Origin: Candidatus Krumholzibacteriia bacterium
GTDB taxonomy: Bacteria; Krumholzibacteriota; Krumholzibacteriia; LZORAL124-64-63
Length of the DNA: 8,258 nt
NCBI GenBank assembly: GCA_030590265.1
Contig: JAUUYW010000139.1
Coordinates: forward strand, 1-8,258
Direction: 5' to 3'
Part shown: positions 1-6,012 of the stretch, piece by piece
How positions within the stretch are numbered: position 1 is the first letter of the stretch
Layout of the letters: each line of letters begins with the position of its first letter
Notes under the pieces: model-generated
What the model was told of the DNA's origin: nothing
Seen by the model: the letters and a program-made list of their open reading frames with translations, nothing else
Databases searched by the model: none
Made by a program: the position numbers and the translations under genes

Positions 1-435
1 AGCCAGGGCAGTCAAAGCCGTCAATCCAATCAGACGGTCCAGCAAAGTGCTGCAAAAAACACCCAGGGCCCGGTTCTCCCGTCGACCAAGATCCACAATT
101 TTGTAGACGTCTCCGCCAATGTTGGCCGGCAGAAAATTGTTAAAAAACAAGCCGATGAAATAAAGACGTTGAATTTCCCGTCCGGGAGCCTCAATACCCG
201 AGGCTTTCAAGATCCAGGACCATTGCAAAGCACCACCAAAAGCAGAAACAGCATAAACGACCAAAGCAGCCAGCAAATATCCCCAATGGGGATTCTGCAT
301 CACTTCCTTGATTTCAGATAAGGACTGGCCTGAAAGAACATAGGCCACCAAACCGACCGTCACCGCCAGCTTGGCCAACAGGACCAGCAGATCCTTCACT
401 GAAAAGCCCTGCTCCATGCCCTGGATCCACTTCAT
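1..435 (-). CDS. Lysylphosphatidylglycerol synthase TM-region / UPF0104 family membrane protein (3' end cut by window edge)
   Basis: The first 145 residues of an integral membrane protein are present; the rest lies beyond base 1. Two hydrophobic segments are visible at about residues 15-34 and 52-70. A third membrane-associated stretch at about 92-112 carries the sequence GLFFNNFLPANIGGDVYK, which is characteristic of the LPG_synthase_TM (AglD/YbhN, UPF0104) family. Full members are usually about 300-350 residues with 7-8 membrane spans. Known relatives are lipid flippase or synthase membrane domains, often found beside glycosyltransferases. The ATG start overlaps the stop of the upstream glycosyltransferase as ATGA, so translation is probably coupled; only a weak GGA-type ribosome site precedes it. 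By context it may move or modify a lipid or lipid-linked sugar (inference). The family call is firm, the substrate unknown. Confidence 0.85.
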   Translation of the reverse strand, partial: MKWIQGMEQGFSVKDLLVLLAKLAVTVGLVAYVLSGQSLSEIKEVMQNPHWGYLLAALVVYAVSAFGGALQWSWILKASGIEAPGREIQRLYFIGLFFNNFLPANIGGDVYKIVDLGRRENRALGVFCSTLLDRLIGLTALTALA

Positions 436-1565
436 GAGTTTCCATCCGAACTGGACACTCCGGCAACTTTTTCAAACAACTGCAGTGACTCTTCAACGCA
501 ACGCTCCCAGCTGAAGGAGCGGGCCCAGCGCACGGCAGCTTCACTGCGCCTTTGCCAAAGTGCCGGATCGTTCAACAGGATCAGGGCTTCCCGGGCAAAT
601 GCATTCTCGTCACCATAAGGAACCAGGCTGCCGGTCTCTTCGTGCCGCACCGAATCTTTCAGGCCGGGACGATCGCTGGCCACCACCGGCAGCCCGCACA
701 GGTTGGCTTCGATCACCGTCAGGCCCCACCCCTCCTTGGGGCTGGGGTTCAAAAAGACATGGCTGCGATGCAGGGTTTGCACCAACTCGTCCCAGGGCAT
801 GAACCCACGGAATTCGACCACCTTAGTCAAGCCCAGCTTTTGGGTTAATTTGATCAACCGTTCTTCATCCGGACCCCGGCCCATGATCAGCATACGTGAT
901 TTCGGCAGTTCTTTATGGATGATGGCAAAAGCCCGCAGGGCCACGTCGATGCTTTTGTATTTGCGCAAGCGGCTCCAGGTCACCACCAAAGGGGTTTCGC
1001 TGCGAGGAGGCGCATCATCCAAGTGAAAACGATCGTGGTCGGTGCCGCAGAAAATGGTTTTGATGCGATCACCATCCATGCCCCGTGCGATCAAATCATC
1101 CCGGGTGGAGGGGCTGATCACCTCAAAATCGATACCCTTGTAAACGCGCGGGATCAATCTTTCGGCACCATAGACATAGGTGGCGGTCAGTGGATTGGCT
1201 TCCCGATAAACAGTGGTGCCAAACAGATGGGGCACGATGGCCACCAGAGGTGTGTCCCCCTTGTAGCGAGGAGTGTAAAAAGGAATTTTGTTGATGTCTT
1301 CGACCAACAAGTCAAACGACCCGTTGGCCAGATATCTCTGAACAACCACCGGCAAGGTGAAATTGGCCACTGTCCAGTGCCCAAAACGATGCACCCGGAT
1401 ACCGTCGATGCTGTCGTGCCGCGCCGAACCTTCGTACCGGCTGCAAATCAAGTGCACCTGGTGGCCGGCCTTCACCGCCCCTTTGAGAATATGATGCAGA
1501 TGCAACTCGGCGCCACCACCGAGAGGGTCGTTGATATCCCGCCAGTTGACCGCAAGGATCTTCAG
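432..1565 (-). CDS. Glycosyltransferase family 4 (GT-B fold), probable CTG start
   Basis: A cytoplasmic glycosyltransferase that probably moves a sugar from a nucleotide-sugar donor to a lipid-linked or glycan acceptor. From the proposed start it has 377 residues, typical of GT4. The N-terminal domain opens with KILAVNWRD and a GGGAE loop (residues 16-20). The C-terminal donor-binding domain begins near VVTWSRLRKYKSID (194-207). The EX7E motif is at E278-E286 within PKEGWGLTVIE, followed by GLPVVASDRPG (291-301). No ATG, GTG or TTG codon lies near the N-terminus the family predicts. The nearest upstream one (GTG at 1769) would add 68 residues read out of frame through the end of the methyltransferase gene, with no family character. 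CTG at 1565-1563 sits 7 nt after GGGAGG and yields the expected M-K-I-L start. The gene begins 2 nt after the methyltransferase stop and ends in an ATGA overlap with the membrane protein gene. Acceptor and sugar cannot be told. Confidence 0.85.
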   Translation of the reverse strand: MKILAVNWRDINDPLGGGAELHLHHILKGAVKAGHQVHLICSRYEGSARHDSIDGIRVHRFGHWTVANFTLPVVVQRYLANGSFDLLVEDINKIPFYTPRYKGDTPLVAIVPHLFGTTVYREANPLTATYVYGAERLIPRVYKGIDFEVISPSTRDDLIARGMDGDRIKTIFCGTDHDRFHLDDAPPRSETPLVVTWSRLRKYKSIDVALRAFAIIHKELPKSRMLIMGRGPDEERLIKLTQKLGLTKVVEFRGFMPWDELVQTLHRSHVFLNPSPKEGWGLTVIEANLCGLPVVASDRPGLKDSVRHEETGSLVPYGDENAFAREALILLNDPALWQRRSEAAVRWARSFSWERCVEESLQLFEKVAGVSSSDGNS

Positions 1566-1567
1566 GA

Positions 1568-2368
1568 TCAGGCCTCCCGGCTGGAAGCGACGGCCACTTT
1601 GCGGGCAATCACTCCAATGGTGGGAGTCGTGTAGAGAGAAAGGCGGGTGCGCCCAAAAGCACGACGCCAGGCCTCGCCCAAACGAGCCAACGCAGGGATC
1701 GGTTCCGGAAACATGGGCAGCTTTTTCCCGGTGCGGGTCATGATGATTTTTCGCATGGCCCGATACCACAAACCAGGCACCATCCAGTCGCCATAGCTGC
1801 GCTGCACCTGAAGGCCCTCGGCTCGCACCAGTTTCTCCAACTCACCAATGGTGAATTCCGTTTCCCAGCCTGCGAACCATTTGTTGAGAGCGATGAGTAC
1901 CCGTTTGCCCAAAGTGTAATAATGAAAGGTCTGGGGCACATCCACCACCAGGCACCCTCCAGGTTTGAGGATGCGGATGTTGTCCCGCAGCATGGGCAAA
2001 GGATCGCGGAAATGTTCGAGCAACCCCTGGTGAAAAACCACATCGAAGGTCTCATCGGCAAAAGGAGAGGCGGTGCCATCGCCGCAAACAGGGCTGACGG
2101 TGACTCCGGACATGCCGGCGGCCTTGATGGTCAACCCCAGGGAACCCGGTACATAGTCCAGGGTGAGAACTTCGGCACCGGCTTTGGCCAGTGCCACAGC
2201 ATCTCGACCGGTGCCCGCCCCCACTTCGAGAATGCGTTTGCCCTGCAGATCGCCCAGTCCGGTGATCTCGCGCACCAGGCGGCCATCGGTGCCGTAGACA
2301 TCATCCAGATCGAGGGTATCAGCCTCTTCCCAGAATTTTTGCCAATGCTCAGGTGTGGATGTTCTCAA
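1568..2368 (-). CDS. Class I SAM-dependent methyltransferase
   Basis: A 266-residue Rossmann-fold methyltransferase, substrate unknown. The glycine-rich SAM-binding motif I is RILEVGAGTGRD (residues 45-56). The acidic residue ending strand 2 is in LTLDYVPGS (D71). A GDGTASPFADETFDVVFHQG region (97-115) and an EHFRDP segment (119-123) match the post-I and motif II-III area of the Methyltransf_11/25 type. LKPGGCLVVDVP (134-145) is the usual strand 5 signature. The C-terminal 100 residues (FHYYTLGKR onward) are less typical and may form the acceptor cap. The start is TTG at 2368, overlapping the nusB stop as TTGA; no ATG occurs before residue 86, so TTG is the only reasonable start. No strong ribosome site is seen, so coupling to nusB translation is likely. 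Position ahead of a GT4 enzyme and a membrane protein suggests a sugar or lipid-carrier substrate (inference). Confidence 0.85.
   Translation of the reverse strand: MRTSTPEHWQKFWEEADTLDLDDVYGTDGRLVREITGLGDLQGKRILEVGAGTGRDAVALAKAGAEVLTLDYVPGSLGLTIKAAGMSGVTVSPVCGDGTASPFADETFDVVFHQGLLEHFRDPLPMLRDNIRILKPGGCLVVDVPQTFHYYTLGKRVLIALNKWFAGWETEFTIGELEKLVRAEGLQVQRSYGDWMVPGLWYRAMRKIIMTRTGKKLPMFPEPIPALARLGEAWRRAFGRTRLSLYTTPTIGVIARKVAVASSREA
1573..1578 (-). promoter_or_regulatory. Ribosome binding site deciding the CTG start of the glycosyltransferase
   Basis: GGGAGG lies inside the last codons of the methyltransferase gene, 7 nt before the CTG at 1565-1563. A second in-frame CTG at 1571-1569 would form a CTGA overlap with the methyltransferase stop, but it sits only 1 nt from this site, too close for normal initiation. 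The strength and spacing of this site are the main argument for CTG at 1565. Confidence 0.6.
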
Positions 2369-2841
2369 GAGGGTTCCACATCGTCAGTTGAGTCATCGGT
2401 TTCGGAAGGCTCTGCACCTGGGATACCGTCCGGATAGATTTTGCTGGCTGCTTTGTCCAGCACACCGTTCACAAATTTGACGGCCCCTTCATCGCAATAG
2501 CGGCGAGTCAGTTCAAGGGCCTCGTTGATGACAACCTTGGCCGGTACTTCACGACTGTGAAGCAACTCGGCCAAACCCATGGTCAGGATGACTTTTTCCA
2601 GCACTCCCACCCGATCCGGGTGCCAGTTGCTGCTGCTGACCAACTCCGTCAACTTGCTTTTCAAGTCGTTGTGATGGAGTTGGATTTTTTCCATCAAATC
2701 TTCGGCGAATTCGCTGGTTTCATCGGCGGATTCTCGACGATCGAGCTGGTCCTTGAGGGTTTGGCTCAGGCTGGCACCGCTGATCAGCGAAGCATAAGAA
2801 GCCTGCAAAACGATTTCTCGACCTTTTCTGCGTTTGCCCAC
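2365..2841 (-). CDS. nusB: Transcription antitermination factor NusB
   Basis: A small all-helical RNA-binding protein that, with NusE (ribosomal protein S10), binds boxA RNA and supports antitermination on rRNA operons. The protein has 158 residues, slightly above the usual 130-150. It begins GKRRKGREIVLQASYA, the family N-terminal helix. Its best signature is the C-terminal block VVINEALELTRRYCDEG followed by KFVNGVLDK (residues 103-130). A Ser/Asp/Glu-rich tail of about 15 residues (144-158) follows and may be disordered. The start is GTG at 2841, with AGGAG at 2855-2851 and a 9-nt spacer. The stop overlaps the TTG start of the methyltransferase, so nusB leads that gene set. A candidate promoter lies at 2926-2954. 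In many bacteria nusB directly follows ribH; here ahcY and a phosphatase gene lie between them. Confidence 0.95.
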   Translation of the reverse strand: MGKRRKGREIVLQASYASLISGASLSQTLKDQLDRRESADETSEFAEDLMEKIQLHHNDLKSKLTELVSSSNWHPDRVGVLEKVILTMGLAELLHSREVPAKVVINEALELTRRYCDEGAVKFVNGVLDKAASKIYPDGIPGAEPSETDDSTDDVEPS

Positions 2842-2925
2842 GGGTCTATTCTCCTGTCAAAGATCAGGATATGGCCGCCCAGTACAAGGCTGCCGGAACA
2901 ATCAACGAATTCTTCTCCAAGTCTG

Positions 2926-2954
2926 AATTTAACCGGGAAGAGCGGATTTTGCAA
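2926..2954 (-). promoter_or_regulatory. Candidate sigma70-type promoter for the nusB operon
   Basis: On the minus strand TTGCAA (2954-2949) and TAAATT (2931-2926) are separated by 17 nt. Each matches four of six bases of the sigma70 consensus. The site lies just downstream of the ahcY stem-loop and would give a leader of roughly 70-80 nt before nusB. It fits the need for a separate promoter but is only a pattern match. Confidence 0.3.
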
Positions 2955-2961
2955 ATGACAA

Positions 2962-2984
2962 GGATGGCTCCAAAGGAGCCATCC
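2962..2984 (-). terminator. Probable transcription terminator after ahcY
   Basis: A perfect inverted repeat, GGATGGCTCC and GGAGCCATCC with a 3-nt loop, lies 27 nt past the ahcY stop. On the minus strand the stem is followed by TTGTCATTTG, a poor U-tract, so it may be a weak or factor-assisted terminator or an mRNA 3'-end stabiliser. It separates ahcY from the nusB operon. Confidence 0.65.
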
Positions 2985-3011
2985 CATTCCACCAGTACAG
3001 CAGTTTAAAAG

Positions 3012-4385
3012 CTAGTACTTGTACTCTTCCGGCTTGTAGGGACCATCAACACTGACATTGATATAGTCCGCTTGCTCAGGAGTGAGCTTGGTCATCACAC
3101 CGTTGAAGCCACGCACCATATCGGCGGCCACTTCTTCGTCCAGTTTCTTGGGCAGAACCGATACGGTGATCGGATCGCTTTTGCTGTCGGCCCACTTCTT
3201 GGCATAGAGATGCATCTGGGCCAAAACCTGGTTGGCAAAAGACCCATCCATAATGCGGGAAGGGTGCCCGGTGGCGTTGCCCAGATTCACCAGACGACCT
3301 TCACTCAACAAGATGATGAAGTTGTCTTCGTCGCTGGAATCGCGCACGATCTTGTGCACCTGAGGTTTGACTTCGGTCCAGGCAAATTTCTCGCGCAAGC
3401 CGGCAGTGTCAATCTCATTGTCGAAGTGACCGATGTTGCAAACAACGGCACCGCTCTTGACGGCGGTCATCATGTGCAGATCACAGACATTGGTATTGCC
3501 AGTAGTGGTGACGATCAGGTCGGTGGCGCCCAACAGAGTGGTGTTGATGCCTTCGGCGGTGCCGGTGTTGATGCCGTCATTATAGGGGGAATCAACCTCG
3601 AAGCCGTCCATGCAGGCCTGCATGGCACAAATTGGATCGATTTCCGCAATTTTGACGATCATGCCCTCCTGGCGCAGGCTCTGGGCCGACCCCTTGCCCA
3701 CATCGCCGTAACCGATTACCAGAGCTTTTTTCCCGGCCAGCAGCATGTCGGTGCCGCGCTTGATGGCATCGTTCAGGCTATGGCGGCAACCGTATTTGTT
3801 GTCGTTTTTCGATTTGGTCACCGAGTCGTTCACGTTGATGGCAGGCACTTTCAGCTCGCCCGTTCCCAGCATTTCCACCAAACGATGCACACCGGTGGTG
3901 GTCTCTTCGCTGATACCATGGATATGATCCAGTAGCTGGGGATACTGTTCGTGAACCATGGCTGTCAGGTCACCTCCATCGTCGAGGATCATGGTAGCAT
4001 TCCAGGGAGTGCCGTCCTTGAGGATCGTCTGCTCGATGCACCACTCGCCCTCTTCCACGGTCTGACCTTTCCAGGCGTAGACAGCAGTGCCGCCAGCGGC
4101 AACAGCGGCGGCAGCGTGATCCTGGGTGGAAAAAATATTGCAACTGGACCAGCGCACTTCCGCTCCCAGGTCCACCAGGGTTTCGATGAGCACGGCCGTT
4201 TGAATGGTCATGTGAATGCAACCCAGAATGTGGGCTCCGGCCAGGGGTTGGCTTTCCCGATATTTGTTCCGCAAGGCCATAAGGGCGGGCATTTCTTTCT
4301 CCGCCAGTTGGATTTCCTTGCGACCGAAGTCGGCCAGGTTGATATCCGCGACCTTATAATCCTGTACCTTGGCGTCTTGTGCCAT
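3012..4385 (-). CDS. ahcY: Adenosylhomocysteinase (S-adenosyl-L-homocysteine hydrolase)
   Basis: This NAD-dependent cytoplasmic enzyme reversibly splits S-adenosylhomocysteine, the product of SAM methylations, into adenosine and homocysteine, relieving product inhibition of methyltransferases and feeding the methyl cycle. The 457-residue protein is within the bacterial range. Visible signatures are GCIHMTIQTAVLIETL (55-70), the substrate and hinge region NVNDSVTKSKNDNKYGCR (184-201), the dinucleotide loop GYGDVGKGSA (225-234), NIGHFDNEID (317-326) and the C-terminal GPYKPEEYKY (448-457), whose Lys and Tyr reach the cofactor of the neighbouring subunit in this family. The ATG start at 4385 has GGGAGA 8 nt or less upstream. 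The gene is divergent from the phosphatase and appears to be a single-gene transcript ending at the stem-loop at 2962-2984. No SAH riboswitch could be recognised in its leader. Confidence 0.98.
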   Translation of the reverse strand: MAQDAKVQDYKVADINLADFGRKEIQLAEKEMPALMALRNKYRESQPLAGAHILGCIHMTIQTAVLIETLVDLGAEVRWSSCNIFSTQDHAAAAVAAGGTAVYAWKGQTVEEGEWCIEQTILKDGTPWNATMILDDGGDLTAMVHEQYPQLLDHIHGISEETTTGVHRLVEMLGTGELKVPAINVNDSVTKSKNDNKYGCRHSLNDAIKRGTDMLLAGKKALVIGYGDVGKGSAQSLRQEGMIVKIAEIDPICAMQACMDGFEVDSPYNDGINTGTAEGINTTLLGATDLIVTTTGNTNVCDLHMMTAVKSGAVVCNIGHFDNEIDTAGLREKFAWTEVKPQVHKIVRDSSDEDNFIILLSEGRLVNLGNATGHPSRIMDGSFANQVLAQMHLYAKKWADSKSDPITVSVLPKKLDEEVAADMVRGFNGVMTKLTPEQADYINVSVDGPYKPEEYKY

Positions 4386-4434
4386 GAGGCTGTCTCCCTT
4401 TGTACGATTGATGGAATGGCTTTATACCGACTTG

Positions 4435-4457
4435 AAAATAGAAGAATCGGCTATTTT
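4435..4457. repeat. 7-bp inverted repeat in the divergent ahcY/phosphatase spacer
   Basis: AAAATAG (4435-4441) and CTATTTT (4451-4457) form a perfect dyad with a 9-nt spacer. It coincides with the candidate ahcY -10 box and touches its -35 box, a position suited to a repressor operator, but the arms are AT-rich and short, so it may be chance. Confidence 0.35.
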
Positions 4458-4462
4458 GGCAA
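4435..4462 (-). promoter_or_regulatory. Candidate sigma70-type promoter for ahcY
   Basis: On the minus strand TTGCCA (4462-4457) and TATTTT (4440-4435) are 16 nt apart, about 50 nt upstream of the ahcY start. A TATAAA (4426-4421) just downstream is a second possible -10 element, but no good -35 goes with it. This is a pattern match only. Confidence 0.35.
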
Positions 4463-4572
4463 CCTTCAACTTGCGATTAGTGCATTTTTGAGGCTTCATT
4501 GACTGAAGCGGCCCCCGAATGGAGTGCCAGTTTTGTGCCCTTGATCGGCCAAACCCTTCAAACTCTTGATAC

Positions 4573-4578
4573 AGGAGA
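4573..4578 (+). promoter_or_regulatory. Ribosome binding site of the phosphatase gene
   Basis: AGGAGA lies 6 nt before the ATG at 4585 and settles this start, which also gives an intact signal peptide. I found no convincing sigma70 promoter for this gene in the spacer. Confidence 0.7.
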
Positions 4579-4584
4579 TCCCGG

Positions 4585-5496
4585 ATGATTCGCCTTTCTG
4601 TCCTGCTTTTTATAGCCCTTCGACTTGCTACACCATCGGCAGCAGAGATCCCTGCACCCATTGCAACTTTTTACCCTTCAGCAGAGCGAATCATCGCCAT
4701 CGGCGACCTGCACGGCGATCTGGACAGAACACGGGAAGTGTTCCAAATGGCCGGAATCACTGACCAAAGCGGCCATTGGGTGGCCGGAGAGTTGGTGGTG
4801 GTGCAAACCGGTGACCAACTGGACCGGGGTGATCAGGAACAGGCCTTGTTGGAATTCCTCGACCGATTGCAGGATGAAGCTCTGGCCGTCGGCGGCCGTC
4901 TGCACCTGATGAACGGCAACCACGAGCTGATGAACGCCCGTTTGGATCTGCGTTATGTCACCGAAGGCGGTTTTGCCGATTTTGAAGACGCGGTGACCAT
5001 CAGCGAGCCCGATTCCCTGCTGTTGGCCCACGAGCCCAACGAGCGGGCCAGGGTTGCCGCTTTCCGCCCTGGCGGGCCCTATGCCCTGCTCCTGGCCGAA
5101 CACAATACGGTTCTCATGATCGGCGACAACCTCTTTGTTCACGGTGGTGTCTTGCCTTCACACCTGGACTACGGCCTTGAAAAGCTCAACCGTGAAATCC
5201 AATTGTGGCTCGCCGGTGAAGGTCCGGCTCCCGAGGGTATTCACACTTCCAAGAGCCCCACCTGGACACGCATTTACAGCGACGAGCCCGATGAAAACAG
5301 CTGCCTCACCTTGGAAGAAGTGCTCACCCGTTTGGGTGCCGCCCGCATGATCGTCGGGCACACCGTGCAGGAAGACGGCATCGTCTCCCGCTGCAACAAC
5401 CGGGTTTGGTGCATTGACTCCGGTCTGGCCCGCTACTACGAGGGCCCCATCAACGCCCTGGAAATCATCGGTGATGAGATCCGTGTGCTGCGTTGA
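4585..5496 (+). CDS. Exported calcineurin-like (PPP, Shewanella-like) metallophosphatase
   Basis: A 303-residue two-metal phosphoesterase. The PPP-type motif set is complete: GDLHGD (residues 40-45), GDQLDRGD (76-83), GNHE (111-114), VHGG (185-188) and GHT (258-260), giving the His, Asp and Asn ligands of the di-metal centre. The GDQLDRGDQE form with short insertions resembles Shewanella-like protein phosphatases, which act on phosphotyrosine or phosphoserine in characterised relatives. The N-terminus has a short basic start, a hydrophobic core LSVLLFIAL and a Ser-Ala-Ala site before E21, so it is probably a Sec signal peptide and the enzyme is likely periplasmic or otherwise extracytoplasmic. 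Three cysteines (240, 270, 276) could allow a disulfide. It is the only plus-strand gene, divergent from ahcY and convergent with ribH (29-bp gap). The natural substrate, protein or small phosphoester, cannot be inferred. Confidence 0.88.
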   Translation: MIRLSVLLFIALRLATPSAAEIPAPIATFYPSAERIIAIGDLHGDLDRTREVFQMAGITDQSGHWVAGELVVVQTGDQLDRGDQEQALLEFLDRLQDEALAVGGRLHLMNGNHELMNARLDLRYVTEGGFADFEDAVTISEPDSLLLAHEPNERARVAAFRPGGPYALLLAEHNTVLMIGDNLFVHGGVLPSHLDYGLEKLNREIQLWLAGEGPAPEGIHTSKSPTWTRIYSDEPDENSCLTLEEVLTRLGAARMIVGHTVQEDGIVSRCNNRVWCIDSGLARYYEGPINALEIIGDEIRVLR

Positions 5497-5525
5497 ACCA
5501 GGGAAGGCTATGGTGTATTTCCGTA

Positions 5526-5999
5526 CTAACCCTCGTCAATATCAGCGCAAAGATCGATCATTTCGAGAGCCGTCATGGCAGCATCAAAGCCCTTGTTGCC
5601 GGCTTTGGTTCCACTGCGTTCGATGGCCTGGTCCAGGGTTTCAGCCGTCACAATTCCGTACACCACAGGAATATTCGATTCCAGGGAAACCATGGCAATA
5701 CCCTTGGTCACTTCACTGGAAACAAACTGGAAGTGCGGTGTATCGCCTTGGATGATGCAGCCAACGCAGATCACCGCAGCGTAACGGCCGGTTTGCACAA
5801 AACGCTTGGCCACAATAGGAATCTCAAAACCACCAGGCACCCAGGCCGTGTCGATTTGTTCGTCGTCAACACCGTGGCGATGCAGGCAGTCCAGGGCCCC
5901 ATCCATCAACTCGCTGGTGAAGAAGTCGTTGAAACGGCTGCCCACGATGGCGATTTTTTTGCCTCGTGAATCAAATTTACCTTCAAAAGTGCGTCCCAT
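5526..5999 (-). CDS. ribH: 6,7-dimethyl-8-ribityllumazine synthase
   Basis: Condenses 5-amino-6-ribitylaminouracil with 3,4-dihydroxy-2-butanone 4-phosphate to give lumazine, the penultimate step of riboflavin synthesis; family members assemble as pentamers or 60-subunit shells. The 157-residue length is standard. Recognisable elements are SRFNDF (residues 21-26, with the ring-stacking Phe), VPGGFEIP (54-61), GDTPHF (85-90, with the catalytic His89), VVYGIVT (112-118) and SGTKAGNKGFDAA (129-141). The usual Arg in the CVIRG-type segment is Gln here (CIIQG), a mild variation. The ATG start has AAGGAG overlapping the ribBA stop with an 8-nt spacer. It is the last gene of the rib operon; the following gene on the other strand ends only 29 bp away, and I see no stem-loop in that gap. 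Confidence 0.97.
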   Translation of the reverse strand: MGRTFEGKFDSRGKKIAIVGSRFNDFFTSELMDGALDCLHRHGVDDEQIDTAWVPGGFEIPIVAKRFVQTGRYAAVICVGCIIQGDTPHFQFVSSEVTKGIAMVSLESNIPVVYGIVTAETLDQAIERSGTKAGNKGFDAAMTALEMIDLCADIDEG

Positions 6000-6012
6000 T
6001 GCCAGCTCTCCT

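Noticed and set aside
915..1634. 239-codon open frame on the plus strand opposite the glycosyltransferase
   Set aside because: Antisense shadow with no domain signature.
1566..1769. Upstream GTG start extending the glycosyltransferase by 68 residues
   Set aside because: The added residues read through the methyltransferase gene in another frame and look unlike any GT4 N-terminus.
2784..2987. 67-codon minus-strand frame between ahcY and nusB
   Set aside because: It starts inside the stem-loop after ahcY, overlaps the nusB start in another frame and has no family character; the region is better explained as terminator, promoter and leader.
3072..3935. 287-codon open frame on the plus strand opposite ahcY
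   Set aside because: Antisense shadow of a highly conserved enzyme; His/Gly/Val-rich composition typical of a complementary frame and no independent signals.
4493..4509. GCTTCA-N5-TGAAGC hairpin in the divergent spacer
   Set aside because: A 6-bp stem with no following U-tract and not placed at a gene end or a promoter box; easily due to chance.
4386..4584. SAH riboswitch in the ahcY leader
   Set aside because: Such elements occur upstream of ahcY in some bacteria, but I could not recognise the conserved core or pseudoknot arms. A covariance-model search with the SAH riboswitch family would settle it.
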